Source of the DNA: Atrichornis clamosus
Taxonomy: Eukaryota; Chordata; Aves; Passeriformes; Menuridae
NCBI GenBank assembly: GCA_013400975.1
Contig: WBMZ01003475.1
Location: 248,001 to 312,000 of the forward strand
DNA: 64,000 nucleotides
Direction of reading: 5' to 3'
Shown: positions 1 through 13,600 of the stretch, piece by piece
How the letters are laid out: each line of letters begins with the position of its first letter
Numbering within the stretch: the stretch's first letter is position 1
Program-made: the position numbers and the translations under genes
Notes under the pieces: generated by a model
Databases searched by the model: none
Told to the model about the DNA's origin: nothing
What the model saw: only the letters and a program-made list of their open reading frames with translations

Positions 1-395
1 TCCTATGAGGGGAGGCTGAGGGAGCTGGGGGTGTTTAGCCTGGAAAAAAAGAGACTCAGGAGGGACCTTCTTGCTCTCTACAACGTCCTGAAAGGAAGTT
101 GTGGCCAGGTGAGTGTTGGGCTCTGCTCCCGGGAAACCAGCAAGGACAAGAAGAAATGGTCTCAAGCTGCGTCAGGGGAGGTTCAGGTTGGACATCAGGA
201 AGAATTTCTTCACTGAAGAAGGTTGTCAGGCATTGGAAGGGGCTTTCCAGGGAGGCGGTGGAGTCCCCATCCCTGGAGGTGTTCGAGGAACTGCCACTCA
301 GTGCTGTGGTCTGGGTGACAAGGTGGGGATCGGTCACAGGTTGGGCTCGGTGATCTTGGAGGTCTCTTCCAACATGTTTGATTGCGTGGTTCTAC
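1..395 (+). mobile_element. CR1 LINE 3' fragment, cut by the window edge
   Basis: The stretch reads like the untranslated 3' end of a bird CR1 retroposon in plus orientation. A frame near its left end encodes [12 protein letters not shown], the hallmark of the CR1 'FSLEK-RLR' segment seen again in reverse near 28.8 kb. It continues through the 'caggggaggttcaggttgga' block and ends in the 'gatcttggaggtctcttcca' block just before the degenerate terminal octamer region. The left end lies outside the window. It is a non-autonomous, 5'-truncated relic, and the ORFs across it are not genes. Confidence 0.85.
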
Positions 396-3300
396 ACTAC
401 AGGGTGAGGAGATGAGGGTTCTCTGTGGGAAGCCCCACCCTAATCACAGTGTTCCTCTTAGTTTCTAAACAGCCTCCAAAGGGATCCTTCGGAGGGCTCC
501 TTGCCAAGACCCATGTCCTGCTTGATCGCAGGAGGGAGTGGATGCTGAGATGAGCTGTGGGATTGTTTGGGGCTGACATTTCCTTTCCCAAGTCACTGCT
601 TCCACAGTGTGATTGCAGGAACTGCTGAGTCTTGGGGTTTGTGTTTTAAATTAGCAAGAGAAACCAAAACCACACTGCTCCCCGCTGAGGTTAGACTGCA
701 GCGGGAAGAGGAAATCGCAAAGTGCATGGTCACCACAACCCCAGGAGCACAGGAAAACCTGGGTGTTACCAAGACTTGCAGGAAATTGTGCTGCTAGAGA
801 ACACATGAGCTGGAGCCCAGGCCAAGTGTGCTGAAAGCATTCCTTGGAGCCAGCCATGAGCTGAACTCCTGGCTGGGACCTTCACCATCACTGGAGGAGG
901 CTGCATTTATTCTGCTTGTTGTCAGCAAATCTGCATCACCTTTACAGCCTCTTCTAATCTCTCCAGATGTTTCACTGTTCAGTCTCTGCAGCTCAATTTT
1001 GCCATCTGCTGTCATGTCTGCAGCAGCACGTCCCATTTCCTCTTTCTACCAGGCTAAAATTTTCCACTTTTTCATGCATTCACCTCACACTGTGTGGTTA
1101 TCTCTGCTCTTTCCCCAAGTCCCATGATGCTATTTATTCTTATTTCTAATTTCCTATGTACTCAGCCACATTCTTCCCTTATGCTTGCTCTTTCTTAAGC
1201 CCCAATTACATTTCACCTTTGAAACCAAGAGATTTATTTATATTAACCTTAAAAAATGCCTAGAAAAGCACATTAAGGCTAAGAAACAAACCTGAAAATA
1301 TAATGAAATGTGCTGCTGAGATGGAAAGGGACCATCAGAACAGTCAGCTCCAATAAAGTCTATTAAGAGAGGTCTCTTATTAATCTCAAAATGATATTTA
1401 ATTCATTCCTCTGGTTTCTCTTTAAAGGATTTGTGTTCCTAACTCAGCGCTTGCCTTTTTTTTCTTCCCCCCAGTATTTCCTTCTGTTTTCTCATTAGTC
1501 AATCCCATATCCCAAAATATTTAGATCTCCCTTTTTAATTGCTTTTCCGTACCTCCTCCTTACTAATTGGGTAGTTCAGTCATTATCTTTTCACGTCAGA
1601 CCTCCTTTACTCTATTTAATCGGTCATTTTGATACAGACAATTGTCCATAAAGTACTGGGGGCCAGTAAAAATTATTACTGGGACCAAAAGTTAAATCCT
1701 TCATTAATTAACCACCTTGTTCCATAGAGCCGAGCCAGACTCTCCAGATATAACAACATTTAGGCTTGATGTGGACTCTGAACAAATTAAAACCTGCTTT
1801 GCTCTGCCACAGGCTCCCTGTGCAAGTCCATAAACGCTGAGATAATTCCAGCAGCTCCAAATGCCAGGCAGAGGCCTCAAACCTGGGTGATTTCAGGTCA
1901 CGGAGCTTGTCACTTTGAGAGGTGAGGGGAGGCCAGAATGGAGGCACTGGAATTTTGGGAAATGCACAGCAGTTTTAAAGCAAATGGCTTTGCTTCTTTG
2001 TCCTGTGTATTGTTTTAATCAGAGGGTTTTCTTGGCTACAACACTTTATCTTTACTCGAGTGTATTTTTTTGCCTTCCAAGGTAAAAGTCTTTAAAATAA
2101 GGGCCAACATTTCCAGATGCCAATGACATCCTCTCCGACAGCTTTTCTTTCTAAAAGCTTGCTGCTTTCATCCAGTTTTTCTTCAGTAGACCCAGAGACT
2201 GCATTCTGGGGCTTCTGTTGCTTTTGGAAAACAGCATTTCTCTTTCCTCCAGCTACATTTTAAAAGGCTCCCTTTAACCTTTCCCTGAACATACTGACAG
2301 CCAGAGTCCTCACAAATAACTTCAATGAATTTTCATTTAAACTTAACCCTCCCCAATTCCTTGCTGCCAATTGCCACGCTAAACCCAAGCCTCTGCCTCA
2401 ATAATTGGGGTGGATAAAAAGATAAATAAAAATGCTCAGTGGCACAAGTTACACTTATAGCTTCCCTACAGCATCTCAGGGCTGCATTTCCACATGGCTG
2501 ATCACATCAAACTCACTTTGCTGGCTCCCATCTCTTCTCCCCTTGTGCAGCTCCCCAAAAACAGGGCTTTTAAGTCCAGCCAGCAGCACAGCAAATGTGC
2601 TAGAATCTTCCCAAGTGAGAGCCAGCTCTGCTGTAAATAAGTCATTAGTGAAGAGCTAATTAGTAAGAGCAAAAGGATTGGCCTAACTCTGCCAATTGGA
2701 AGCTGCAATGGAGATATTGTTGCCTTAATTAGAAGGTTTAATTGGGTGGGGGGAAAAAGGGGGAAAAGAAGAGTTTGACTTTTTCATCAGAGTACATCTA
2801 AACTGTTTGGGATTTTTTTTTAAATTTCCTTTTATTCTTTACAGATTTGTTTTGGATTGATGCCTAGAAGAAGGGACAGGCACCAGCCCCTGGGCTCAGC
2901 ACGTGCTCTGTGTTGGGGCAGTGACAGCCACAGTCACCAGTGTGGGACAGACACAGCTCTCAGCTGAGCAAACCCAGCCTGGGAGCCCACAGGCCGAGTC
3001 CTCTGTCTGGGGACTCTTCTCTGCCTCCCACAAACCACTAGACCAGGGTGCAGGACAGGGTTCTGAACCCAGGAGAGACCAAGAGGGTCCCCAAAGAGGA
3101 ACCTGCCCCAACTCAAGGCCTGTGAGAGGATGCTGGAGAGTCCAAAAGTCTCACCACAGCCCTGAGCATGACCAGTGGGGAACTCCAGAGCTGCCACACT
3201 GTGTTTGTTTCTGATCCAGTGCTGTTCCCACAAGGTGCTCTTATTTAAAGTTGTCTTTGCCCAGAGGTGCCGTGGCTGGCAGTGTGATCTCCAGGCAATG

Positions 3301-4201
3301 GAGAGAATGCCATGGATTGGAAGCTTCTACCGTGCCATTCCCACAGTCACTGCAGCAGCGTGGGTGAGGACCCCATTGATCACACAGAAGCTCTGCAGTG
3401 TGTCCCACAGTCACATCTGTATCCCACAGATGATCCCCCAGCCTCCGTGGACAATCCCTCTTCATTAAAGGGTTTAGAAATTAGTGGTGTTGGGGTTTGT
3501 AGGGAAAAGGCAGAGAAATTTCCTTCCAGGTTGGTCTTCTGGGCATCTTCCCACCTCTGGAAATGCTGCAGCATTTCTTTGGGGAGCTGAGGCAGCACAC
3601 CAGTCATTTCAACACCTGGGGAATAACTAACTCCTGTTCAAGTGCCTTAGGATGTGGCATAAAAAATACAATTGCCAGGGACATATTACAAAGTTTATTA
3701 ACATGTTCACCAAGGGTTATCCAAACATGCTGAATCACAGGCAGTAGTGGTATCCCTTAAGTAATCTGCAGTTTTGATTTAAGCTCACAGCATTCTTGTA
3801 GCTTAATTTTTCTGTTGATTATACAAAAGCATTAAGAACTGTATTTTCTGATTTCCTTTCTTTCTTTTTGGTGATTTGAAGATAGGCAGCCTTCCATGTG
3901 ATTTCTTCTGTTCCTCACAGTACAAGTGGTATTCAAGGAAGAGCGTTAGTAAAAATGGAGAAAAACCAATTCAATTGTTCAACATGATGTTAGTAAGGAG
4001 GCAGATGCCAGAAGCATCCATGAATAATGCATAAAGATCCTTCTCAAATAAGCTTCTTTATGCAATGAGTTTTAAGGGCGATATGGGAAAATTTGCACAA
4101 AGATTTTGAATTTTCATAGTTGAAGCTTTGGCCTTTGTTTTATGCCCACTGATATTCTGAGGGCTCATAAGTATCTCTCAGTGGAACATGGAACAGGCCC
4201 T
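396..4201. other. Gene-free stretch downstream of TIMD4
   Basis: No conserved exon, RNA gene or recognisable repeat family was seen here. Open frames are short and lack splice context. It is probably intergenic DNA, partly 3' of TIMD4. An AATAAA on the minus strand at 3699-3694 could be a distal polyadenylation signal. Confidence 0.5.
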
Positions 4202-4202
4202 T

Positions 4203-4208
4203 TTTATT
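4203..4208 (-). terminator. TIMD4: Candidate polyadenylation signal of TIMD4
   Basis: AATAAA on the minus strand, about 295 bases beyond the tentative TIMD4 stop codon (4502-4504). Position and motif fit, but no cleavage data are available and a second AATAAA lies at 3699-3694. Confidence 0.35.
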
Positions 4209-4501
4209 TCCCATGGCATCTACAGATGATGTAGGAGCTCTTCACAGGGAAAAAACATTGTTTTCTCCTTCAGCACCACTGAAAACTTTTTCAGTCTCTT
4301 CTGGTGGTCCAGCACTGCAGTGAGAAACACAGATCACTATGGATGGGGCAAAAGGACATTGCTGCTTCAGAACATCCTTCCTTATTTGTAACATAGCAAA
4401 TTCCCATTGAAATGGAAACCTGAAGCTAGGGAGTCCAATGACTACAATGAGGTAACACCTACATTTTACACCAGGGAGGTATTTACCTTGCTTTCTTTCT
4501 T

Positions 4502-4654
4502 CTAATGGATAGGAAAGGGTGGTTTAGACCTCCTAATGGCAGCTGCAGGGTAACCACCATGGGATTCAGAGGAGAGTCTCTCCTTGGCCCCCAGTCCAAA
4601 TCTCCTTGTTGGAGTAAACAGTGAAGGGTCATCTACCATTGAAAAATTGTTGGT
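4502..4654 (-). CDS. TIMD4: TIMD4 last coding exon (tentative)
   Basis: A 50-codon open frame after a pyrimidine-rich acceptor (ccccttttccaaag) ends at TAG 4504-4502. It contains VDDPSLFTP, reminiscent of the DEDGLFTL end of mammalian TIM-4 tails, followed by about 35 extra, basic residues. The acidic-Leu-Phe-Thr similarity and the matching phase are the only support. Confidence 0.35.
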   Translation of the reverse strand, partial: TNNFSMVDDPSLFTPTRRFGLGAKERLSSESHGGYPAAAIRRSKPPFPIH

Positions 4655-7600
4655 CTTTGGAAAAGGGGTGATATTTCACTGGTTTATCCACAGAAAATCC
4701 TTTTGTTCAAGATAAGCCAGGAGACATGAACATATCAGTTGCACCTGCACAGGGTATCATGTCCTGGTATTAATCAAAAATAAAGCAGATGAGGTACTTC
4801 CTTAGCTGGAATCACTGCACTGCAGTAACAGTTGCTCAGGTTCTCCAGTGCTCTGGACAGTGCCTGTTCATTCCTTCACAGAAGCAACATCCAGGAACCA
4901 CTATTTAATTTCTAGAGTGAAGTTATGTGAAACTTCCTCCTAACAGAACTTTGGTAATCAGCACCACAAGCCAATACTACACCCATGGTAATCAGTGGCC
5001 AATACCTTCCTGTCTCTAAGAAAAATTGCACTGGAACTTTTAATAGGAAATTACAAAATGGATTACCTTTTTATCATAAACTTCTTTGCCTGTTTACCTA
5101 GAAGCAAAATAATATTAATGTTACAATGGCAAATCAAAATCTATAATTCTAATGTATCCATCAAATGAGCTCAGAAGCAATGATAGCAAGTTGCAAAATT
5201 CTGTGGGCTAAGCAGGAAGGAAGGGATCTCATTCTGATTTCAGTTACACCAGTGTGTTTCACGAGCAACTCCAGGCAACTGTGGGACCACTTAAGTGTAA
5301 AGAAAGAGTCAACAGGATGAGCCAGACCTGCAGCAGGAGAGTGAACAGGTTCTTTTCACAGGCCTCCTGCTGCTCCATCCCCACCAGCTCATGCTCCCTG
5401 GCCCCTCATGGTGCAACCATGAGTCCTGGAGTAAGGACAGCAACTCCCAAAAAATGAACAGAGCACTGGCACAAGGGCCATGGCAGAATTCCCAGAAGAT
5501 CAACCAGGCGCACAGAAGGACATGTGCAGTGTTAGAATCATTGGACAAGTTTGTGCTCAAGGATACTTACGTTTCCAGAACAAGGAGAGCATCAATATGA
5601 AAAGCATGGACCCTGCTATGACACTGGCAATGAGAATGGCAGAGCTGGGAAACTGGAAGGGAGAAGAGAAAAACTGAAAAGGCTTTAGGAGCATGTTTGC
5701 TTCAGAGTTATTCACACAGGAGGGGCGAACTGATGGCTCAGAGCACTGAATTATCTGCATTGGGCTGGAGTTCGCAATGCTTTTTTTTCTGAGCTTGCCT
5801 GTACAAAGTGTTGAGAAGACAAATCAAGTTGACCATGATAAACAACATGAATTACCTGTTAAATATTTAATAAACTCTCTTCTGAAATATTGAAACCAGA
5901 TTAATTCCACTTAACATGAACTTTTTAATAAGGTGTCCAAAGTAGAAGTAGCTCAGTCACCCTCACCCTTCTCTTACTTAGAGACAGGGAAGTGTAACAC
6001 CCTCCTAAGTTGCTTTTAGCCTGGTCACACCTCAAGGATGCTAACTCCCCTCTCTTACCGGGATGTCAGGAGAGGAGTTTCTCATATGGGATGCTCACAG
6101 GCTTTGGCTCTATCCAGTGAAAAGATGAACAGTTGGTTCCTGAGCTTCTAAAGAAAAGTTCAAGCTACTCTTTGCAAAAGTTGTCCCTTTAGCATGAAAA
6201 CACTGAAAATCATGTTCTGTTAGTATGTTCTGCTGTCCTTCTTTCTACTCAAAAACTCATGAAACTTACAGGAAGTTTTACCTTATCTCCTCTATCTCCA
6301 TGTTTCTCAGCATTGCCATCTGAATTTTCTGAAACCTCTGAAAATGAAAGAGACTGAAATCATTACTGGCACGGTCACCTGAAGGAGTGAGGGCTGCTGT
6401 GGCTGTCACTGCTTCAGTCAAGGAGTAATGAACTCTCAGGTAATGAGAAGGGCAAAACAAAAGCACCTTGCAACAAAAAGAACAATCAGTGTCCACCACA
6501 AATGGCAGCTGAGGAAGCCATGGGAAATGTCAGCCTTCATCACGAAAGAGGATAACCTAATCTGCCAGTTCTGCTCAGCCCCCTGTGAGACCTGGTGATG
6601 GGTCTCCACCTACCATGTGCTTGTATTTTATTGAAGACATGAACAGGGCATGGGTAGCTCATGCCAGTGGAAATGTGCAAGGGAGTGGAAAAGAGATTAT
6701 GACTAATGAGCACTACAGCTAAACAAATACAGGTAACAAAACCCTAAGAAGCACTAAAAATCCCAGGGATATGTGAACATTGCATTTTGTCATATGCCTG
6801 TTTTATGACACTCCACTCTCTCAGAAGGGAAGAGATTTGTAGTTCAGAACTACCCCAAATCCAAAAGAAGTGCAGCTGTAACTGTGACATGCAGGTCCCA
6901 CAAATCAAAGGTAAATTTTATGGCAACACTTGCAGCCTGGCTGATGGGACCAACTATTGCTGCTCGCTTTGATACTTGAAAGAGCAAAGATATTTTTGGG
7001 GTCGGAAGTGTGGCTGGTGCTGGCAGGGTTATTGCTGGGGGAAAGCAAGTGAAGAAAGAAGAGAAATTAAATCAGGGCCTGATCAGCAGGAGCCATCCAT
7101 CCCAGGTAATCCAACCTATCTGCCAAAAATTGTGCTTGGAGATGGAGGGCTTTCAACCCTGGGTTTCTCTCCACTGTTCTAACGTCAATATAACGTTCAT
7201 CAGCAAATCAGCCTTCCCCTGCCTTACAGTAAAGCTGAGGTGGGTCCATTTAGGGCATTATTTCACAGAGTGGAAAGAGACTGAGTCAAGGACTGAACTT
7301 GGCTTATGGCTCTCGCCAGACACCAGTGAATTGTGCTGCAGCATTTCCACCCCTTGTGACAGTTTGACACAAGGTTTTGCACAGGTGGGAGTGTTCATGA
7401 CTCACATCAGCACGGTGCATCTTCTGCTGTTACTGCTTTTGTGGTGGCTCTTTCTAGCTCACAGCCACCACTTAAGTTGTCCCAGGAATCCCAGAGGTAA
7501 GACCCTTTGTAAAACTTCGTATTTACAATGACAAAACACAGTTTTATCCAGTCCTAAATCAGAAGGATGACAAGTGAGACAGGAGTGAGAAACCCTCACA

Positions 7601-10600
7601 AATGCTCAAGAGACTAGTTTAGCCTCTTCTGTGAGCTCTCTCCAGGGGCATTAAGGAACATCCTTTCTGCTCTAAGTCTAGGTCTAGCAAAAGAAGACCT
7701 GCAAAAATCTAAATACTGTAGACTTAAAAATTAAGAGATTCTTGGCATTTATTGAAACTAGAAGGCCAAATATACGCCATCCTTGAATCTTAGCATTCCT
7801 TTCTTTTAAGTTCTCAGTTGAGGGCACAATACTTGGGAAGGATTTAAAATGGAAAGCTCAATGAACTCACAGTGATGACAAATCAGATATCTGAGAATTC
7901 AGCGATGTTGAAAAGTTCAGTTATTAACTTCTCTCAGACTTGAGATACCAAATAGTTGTGAATGATTCAAAAATCTACGTCCTTTGAAGGTACAAAAACA
8001 TGTTTTTCTCAGTTGTTACATCCTGATTTCAAAAAATATCTGTGTGGACTCCAGATACTTCTTACTGCCAGATGCAAGGAAGAACTATCAGTACATGTTT
8101 GGTACACCCTTAAGAATACTCAATACTTTTGTTTATGCCAACTTCTTAATTTCTCTGAACAAGCAACGTCTGACCTGGCACTGTTATCCTACTCACCTGT
8201 GGCTGGCATCTCTTCCATCATGACAGAGGTGTGGGCATCTGTGGTTCCCTCTGCAGTCAGAAGTGTAATTGGGAATTCAGTAGTCACTGAAACAAAGTAG
8301 AAAGTAATGCTTATAAAGATCACTAATTAGGAGAGCCTCCATATGGCACTCAAAACTGTGCAGACATCAATCTGTGGAAAAGAAGCCACTAATGTGGATA
8401 AACCTATGAAAGGTTAGGGTGATAAGAGGTCACTCTGATCACTAATAACAACAGCAGCTTTCATATGAGATGAGAATGTAAATATTCGATTTTAACACAC
8501 TCTAAACTAACCTTTTCACCAGACCATTTCAATTGTCTTTCCCAAATCAAGAAAAAGAATAGTGCATAGTTCAGTGAATCTCTCTTACTCCACGCCAGGT
8601 GCTGGATATTGCATTTATTTCTGTTGTACTTTGTGAGGTTTCTCTCACATTATTTCTCCTCTGAAGGAAGCCTGACCTTCTGCTACCTTGGTGTTCACCC
8701 CAGTTCAGCATCATCTACAACATCTGACCTGTGTTTCCTTAAACCCCCTGAGACACACCTATAGGCATCTGGGAGAAAACTTCCCAGATACAAATATAAG
8801 TATCTGGGGAGTCTCTGTGATGCCAGTCAGGCTAACACAGACCATCTCTGCTACACAGAAAAAGAAAAGGATGGGTGCTGGTTACCCTCTGTACTCCCAG
8901 GGAGAGGGACAGGCTCTGAGAAGCAGAACACGTCTTCTTCAGTCCTCACATCAGCTCCTTGGGAACTAGTTGGAAAATCTGGGAGACCACTGGTTTCCAG
9001 TGGAAAAATATCATTTTCTGTCACAGCAGTTGTTGGGGAAGCCATGGTCTCCTCTGTAGTTACTGCTGGAAGCTCGGTGGTTGTGGTTGCTGGTGTGGGC
9101 GTTCTGGTTGTCAGGACAGCAGGCTCTGGTGTTGGCTGAAGATCAGAGGTTGCCTGAGGAGCAAAAGTGGTTTTCCTAAAATGTCTGGGGGAAACGGGAG
9201 CTTTTCTCGTGGTGGCTGCAGTCACTGGAGGGGCTGCATGGAAAAAACACAGCCAAGAGAAAAGCCAGGTCAGAGCACTCACAACCAGCCCCGAGCGAAG
9301 GCAACACAGAAATGAATGAAAATTACCTGGCTGCTAAAATACTGAGAATAAAGGTAGGAGAGTCACTATCCAGAAGGCTATTTTAATTAGCTGAAAGCAC
9401 AACCAGTCAGATAAATTCACAGATTTATAGATTTGTGCTTTTTTGCTGACCTTGACCCCTTGTAGAAATGGAAGGGCCAGAACCTCACATGGTAGAACCC
9501 AAGAGCTTGCAAACTTTATAATTTTGCTTTTCAATGTCCTCATAAAAATACCATAAATAAAATAGCTCGATTTTTAAGCTACAAGATTCCTGCTAATCTT
9601 TCGAACTAGTACTTTTTCCACAGACTGTTGCCCTCAACCTCAGGCGCAGACATGAGATTGCAGCGTTTTTCACCTGCTACCCTGTTGTATTTCTTACAAC
9701 AGACAAAAATATGTGCTGTGTACACCAATTGCACTCTCTAAAAGTCAGAAAAAAAAATTGTCTTTCTGCTTTCTGGAGGCTGGGTATCATCTCTTCTTTT
9801 TTTCTTTGTAAGACCTTGCTTTATCCTGCAGCTCAGAAAAGTAATAGGAAGGGGAAGAAGCCCTTCAAGACTCTGAGACAAAATTTCCAAACATGGGTGT
9901 TGGTGACCCACCCTTTAGGGGAAGGAAGCACCCTTAAGGGTGGGTCATGACAGTGGATCTCCTTCTTACATGAATGAAACAAAAGCCTTTCAAGTGTTGC
10001 AGTGAACTCCAAATGAAAAATTGAATTTCATTCCAAGGGCTCTTCAAATTATAAATTTCTTTTTAATTCCATCATCTTTTTAAAAGTCAAGCATAGCTAC
10101 ATATTGAGAAATTAAATATTCATTTGAAATGCAAAAAGGGGTAAAATTTAGGAGGTTTTTTCATCTAAACTGCACGTTGAATGTGACTCAAATTGGCAAC
10201 TGGTTGCAGATCTCCCTTGAAAACTATGTAATTTAGGAAAAAACACTTCTGGCGAAAACAAAGAAAGCACACATAAACTCCAATTTTCACTATCCAGGGA
10301 GAGGTTTCTCCCTGCGGGCTGTATCCCCAAGGTCCCCAGACTCACCTCTGGCCACCTCCAGCCGTATGTTCTGCTTGATGTCATTGAACCAGCCCGGGAT
10401 CTCCACACGGCAGCAGTACACTCCCGAATCCTCGGCCTTCGCCACCCCAATCGTGAGGGACACATCTCCGAAGGAAACATAGCCCTGCAGACTGTACCTC
10501 TCGGACTCTCTGAACGTCACCCTGTTTCCAGTGGTGTGCAGGATTTTGTTGCTGCACTTTGAATTTGGGCAGGGGCCCCTGCCCCAGCACATGTCGGAGA

Positions 10601-13600
10601 TGTCCTTCCGCCGCGTCACCCGGTAGGAGCAAGGCAACGTCACAGGCTGTCCTATTATTCCTGTGACAACAGTTTCAGATGCTGTGTGCACTGTCAGGGG
10701 AGAACAAGGAGACATGAGTGCTGTCAGTCTCTGATGGTGACTCCACTCCTGCCTGCAGGCAGGCCACAGCTGCTGATCCCACAAGACTTCTCCTGGAGCC
10801 CGTGGCAGCTCGTGGCCTGAGGCACTACAGCTACAGCCAGGAGCTCTCAGGCTTCGCTTGCTGCTGGAGGGCTCCTTGCTCTGGCCCTGGCCAGCTGCTG
10901 GAGGGAGAATCAAAAATACATTGCCCACATCAGACACGTGGTGAGCAAAGCTGAGCTCTGTCGTTGCCACCTGAGCACAGACTGGGCCTGGGCAAATGGA
11001 ATTTGAGAGTTCTGCTCCCATCTCATCTCCTCCCCTAGGAGGCTGTTTGAAAGTTGTTCAGAAACATGTTGTGAAAGACATCTGGTTTTCTCCGTCCACC
11101 ATCACCTCCTTCAAAAAGCAAATGCTATCACAGTTGCCTTTCTCTGGCAGTCTCAAAAGCAGGGTCCAAAATACCTGTTCATGTGTGAAATTAGGGCCTA
11201 ATTAAGCTGGCAGAGCAGTGGGATCTGTCTGTAGGAACCTGTTCTCAGGAAGTGCACTGAGCAAGCTCTGCCAACCAATCCCACTTACCTTGTGGAGCTC
11301 TGTGTACACAGAAGCTTTAGCTGCTAGTGCTATACTGATGTTAAAAAGAGCATATACACACTTTCCTTGTCCTCTTACTCTTAATGACCAGCTTTAGTTC
11401 GTGTTTACAGCCAGTACCCACGTTGGCACCCGGTGTGAATGTTTGCTGCATATTATTCCCTCTTAACTGTCTGAGAAGTTCCCAAATTGCCCTGAAAGAG
11501 ATTTCTTCTTCACAAAAGGCACTATAAAAAAGGGTACCCAGACAGGAACAAATCTCTCCTGGTTTACATTCAACTGCTCTGTGTCAGCCCTCCCACCTTT
11601 GTGCCTTTTTTCCCCATGTTATCACCTACATATGGTGGGGCAGGAACTGAGGGATGTGGGGAGCAGCCAGACCTGTCCTCACCCTGCAGATATGATGTCT
11701 CACGGCCAGCTTGCTTACCCCAAAGAGGACTTGCTGCTGATGCTATTATCACCAGCTTCGGCCCTGGTTTGCCAAACATTTCTATTTTGCCAGTTGTTTG
11801 AATGCCTTTCCTTTTTGGCATGACTCCCAGAGAGCAAACAGATGCTTCCAACTGTGTCCATGTCTCTTTTGTTTTCTCTTTAATGGACTATTCCCTAGGT
11901 GAGGCTTTAGTCTGTGGCAGGCTGCCTCATGACTTGTTATTGGGATGACATTTCAGATTCATTATTTGTTATCCCATTGGCAAGGGAAGCCAACCCGTTC
12001 GGGTTTCCAGAGCTCCAAATGCTGGAACAACAGAGGCAGACAAAACAACATCCAGTATGGCCTGAAGGGCAGGAGCTTCTGCGGTGAAATGAAGGTAGGA
12101 TATGCCAGAAACGGAATGCCTGAATACAGGATAAGGCTTTGGGAGATGGTGGCTTGTTTTAGTCCTTGGAAAGGGAAAGTTCATTTGCCTTGAAACAGCA
12201 AAACAAATGGAGAAAGCATGCTCTTTCTGTGCTGACAGAACAAAACATTCAGTTGACCTTGAAAGTATTTCCGTGGGAGCAAGGGGTTAGTCATGAGCAG
12301 GTTAACACATATTCTCAAGTCACCCCAACAAAGATGTGTGCAAAACCAGCTAAAACTCTTGCTAGAATTAAGATCACTGCTTCTTGAGGAGAAATGGGCT
12401 CATCTTCTGCTCTTATTTCAGCCCAGGTCTGCTCAGCACAAAAGCAGCTTTGTTAAGCAACCCTTTAACAAAGGAAAATTTGCCTGTTCTTCTCTGAAAG
12501 AAGAAGAGCCCTGAACTTAGTAAATAACTAAATAAATAAATCAAAAGAAGGAAGAGGAAAAACACAAGGCACCAGAGTGCCTTCAGTGCAGTTTCCCACT
12601 AGTATTCCTGCTAGAAAGTTACAGGTTTTGCAGTTTCAAATCCTCTTTTAATTTCTGGGAAGCGAATGTTGCTAACATCTGCCTGCACTGCAGGCTGCCA
12701 TGGGAAGCTTCAATACTGCAGCAGCCTGGGTTCAACAGCATGAACCTCTGCAAGGATTAAATAACTCAGTTCTCAGTGGCAGCCTCTTCTACAGACACGT
12801 CTTCCAAAGGAAGCAGTAAATAGGACTGGATGAACTCCTCTTTGACATTAAGAGGTTCCTCAGGCTGTTATGTTTTGACACCCTACTCCTACTGTAAGGG
12901 GAACTCTGCCCCTCTCCACGGCACTGACCTTCCATGCATCCAGGTTTGACCCAAGGCTCTGCCTGGTTGGTCCCACTGAAGTCTGTGAGGTTTGTCACCC
13001 TAAGTCCTTCATCAGTGAGAGAGAAATGGACTCCAGATGTTTAATATACCATCTAAAATAGACAGGGGTATTCATAATTGGTCAGACCATACAGGTGTAC
13101 TCGTATTTGCACACAGTCTTTCTTGAACCCACCCTCAGGGACAGCTGGCACTGAGCAGTAATTCCAATAGTTGCTCTTGTAGTTGTCTTCTCTCCCACAG
13201 ACTGGTCATTGGATGGACAAAAACATTCATCCTCCAGACAAGATAGCTGGTTGAAAAAGATTTTTTTTTCCCTTGACCTATTTCTGGAGAAATTTTCCTA
13301 CTTTGCAGAAGCCATTTGGAATCTTTGCCCTATCAATCTTTTTTTATTTTTCTTACTGAACTTTCTTTATTGATGAAACTGCAGAGGCTATGACTGGTAA
13401 ATAGAAAAGCAGCATTTAACGGGTTACAGAACCTCAAGGTGATGCATTCTCAGTGCTGAGCTGAGCTAAAGGGCAGGTAACAAAAATCCATTCTCACCCT
13501 TCAGAAGCTTTGCAAGGTAAGAGAACAATAGAACTAACCAAGCCTCTACACAGAGGAAACTGCATATATTTTTTAAAAGTGAAAAAACCCACAAACCTCA

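Noticed and set aside
99..415. Overlapping plus-strand open frames at the left end
   Set aside because: They lie within CR1 3' sequence, which is non-coding; their motifs recur at other CR1 copies.
7373..7450. Possible extra TIMD4 mucin exon (minus strand, text like TTKAVTAEDAP before gtgagt)
   Set aside because: The mucin-like frame hits a stop before the only good donor, and no phase joins it to the neighbouring exons; perhaps a dead exon.
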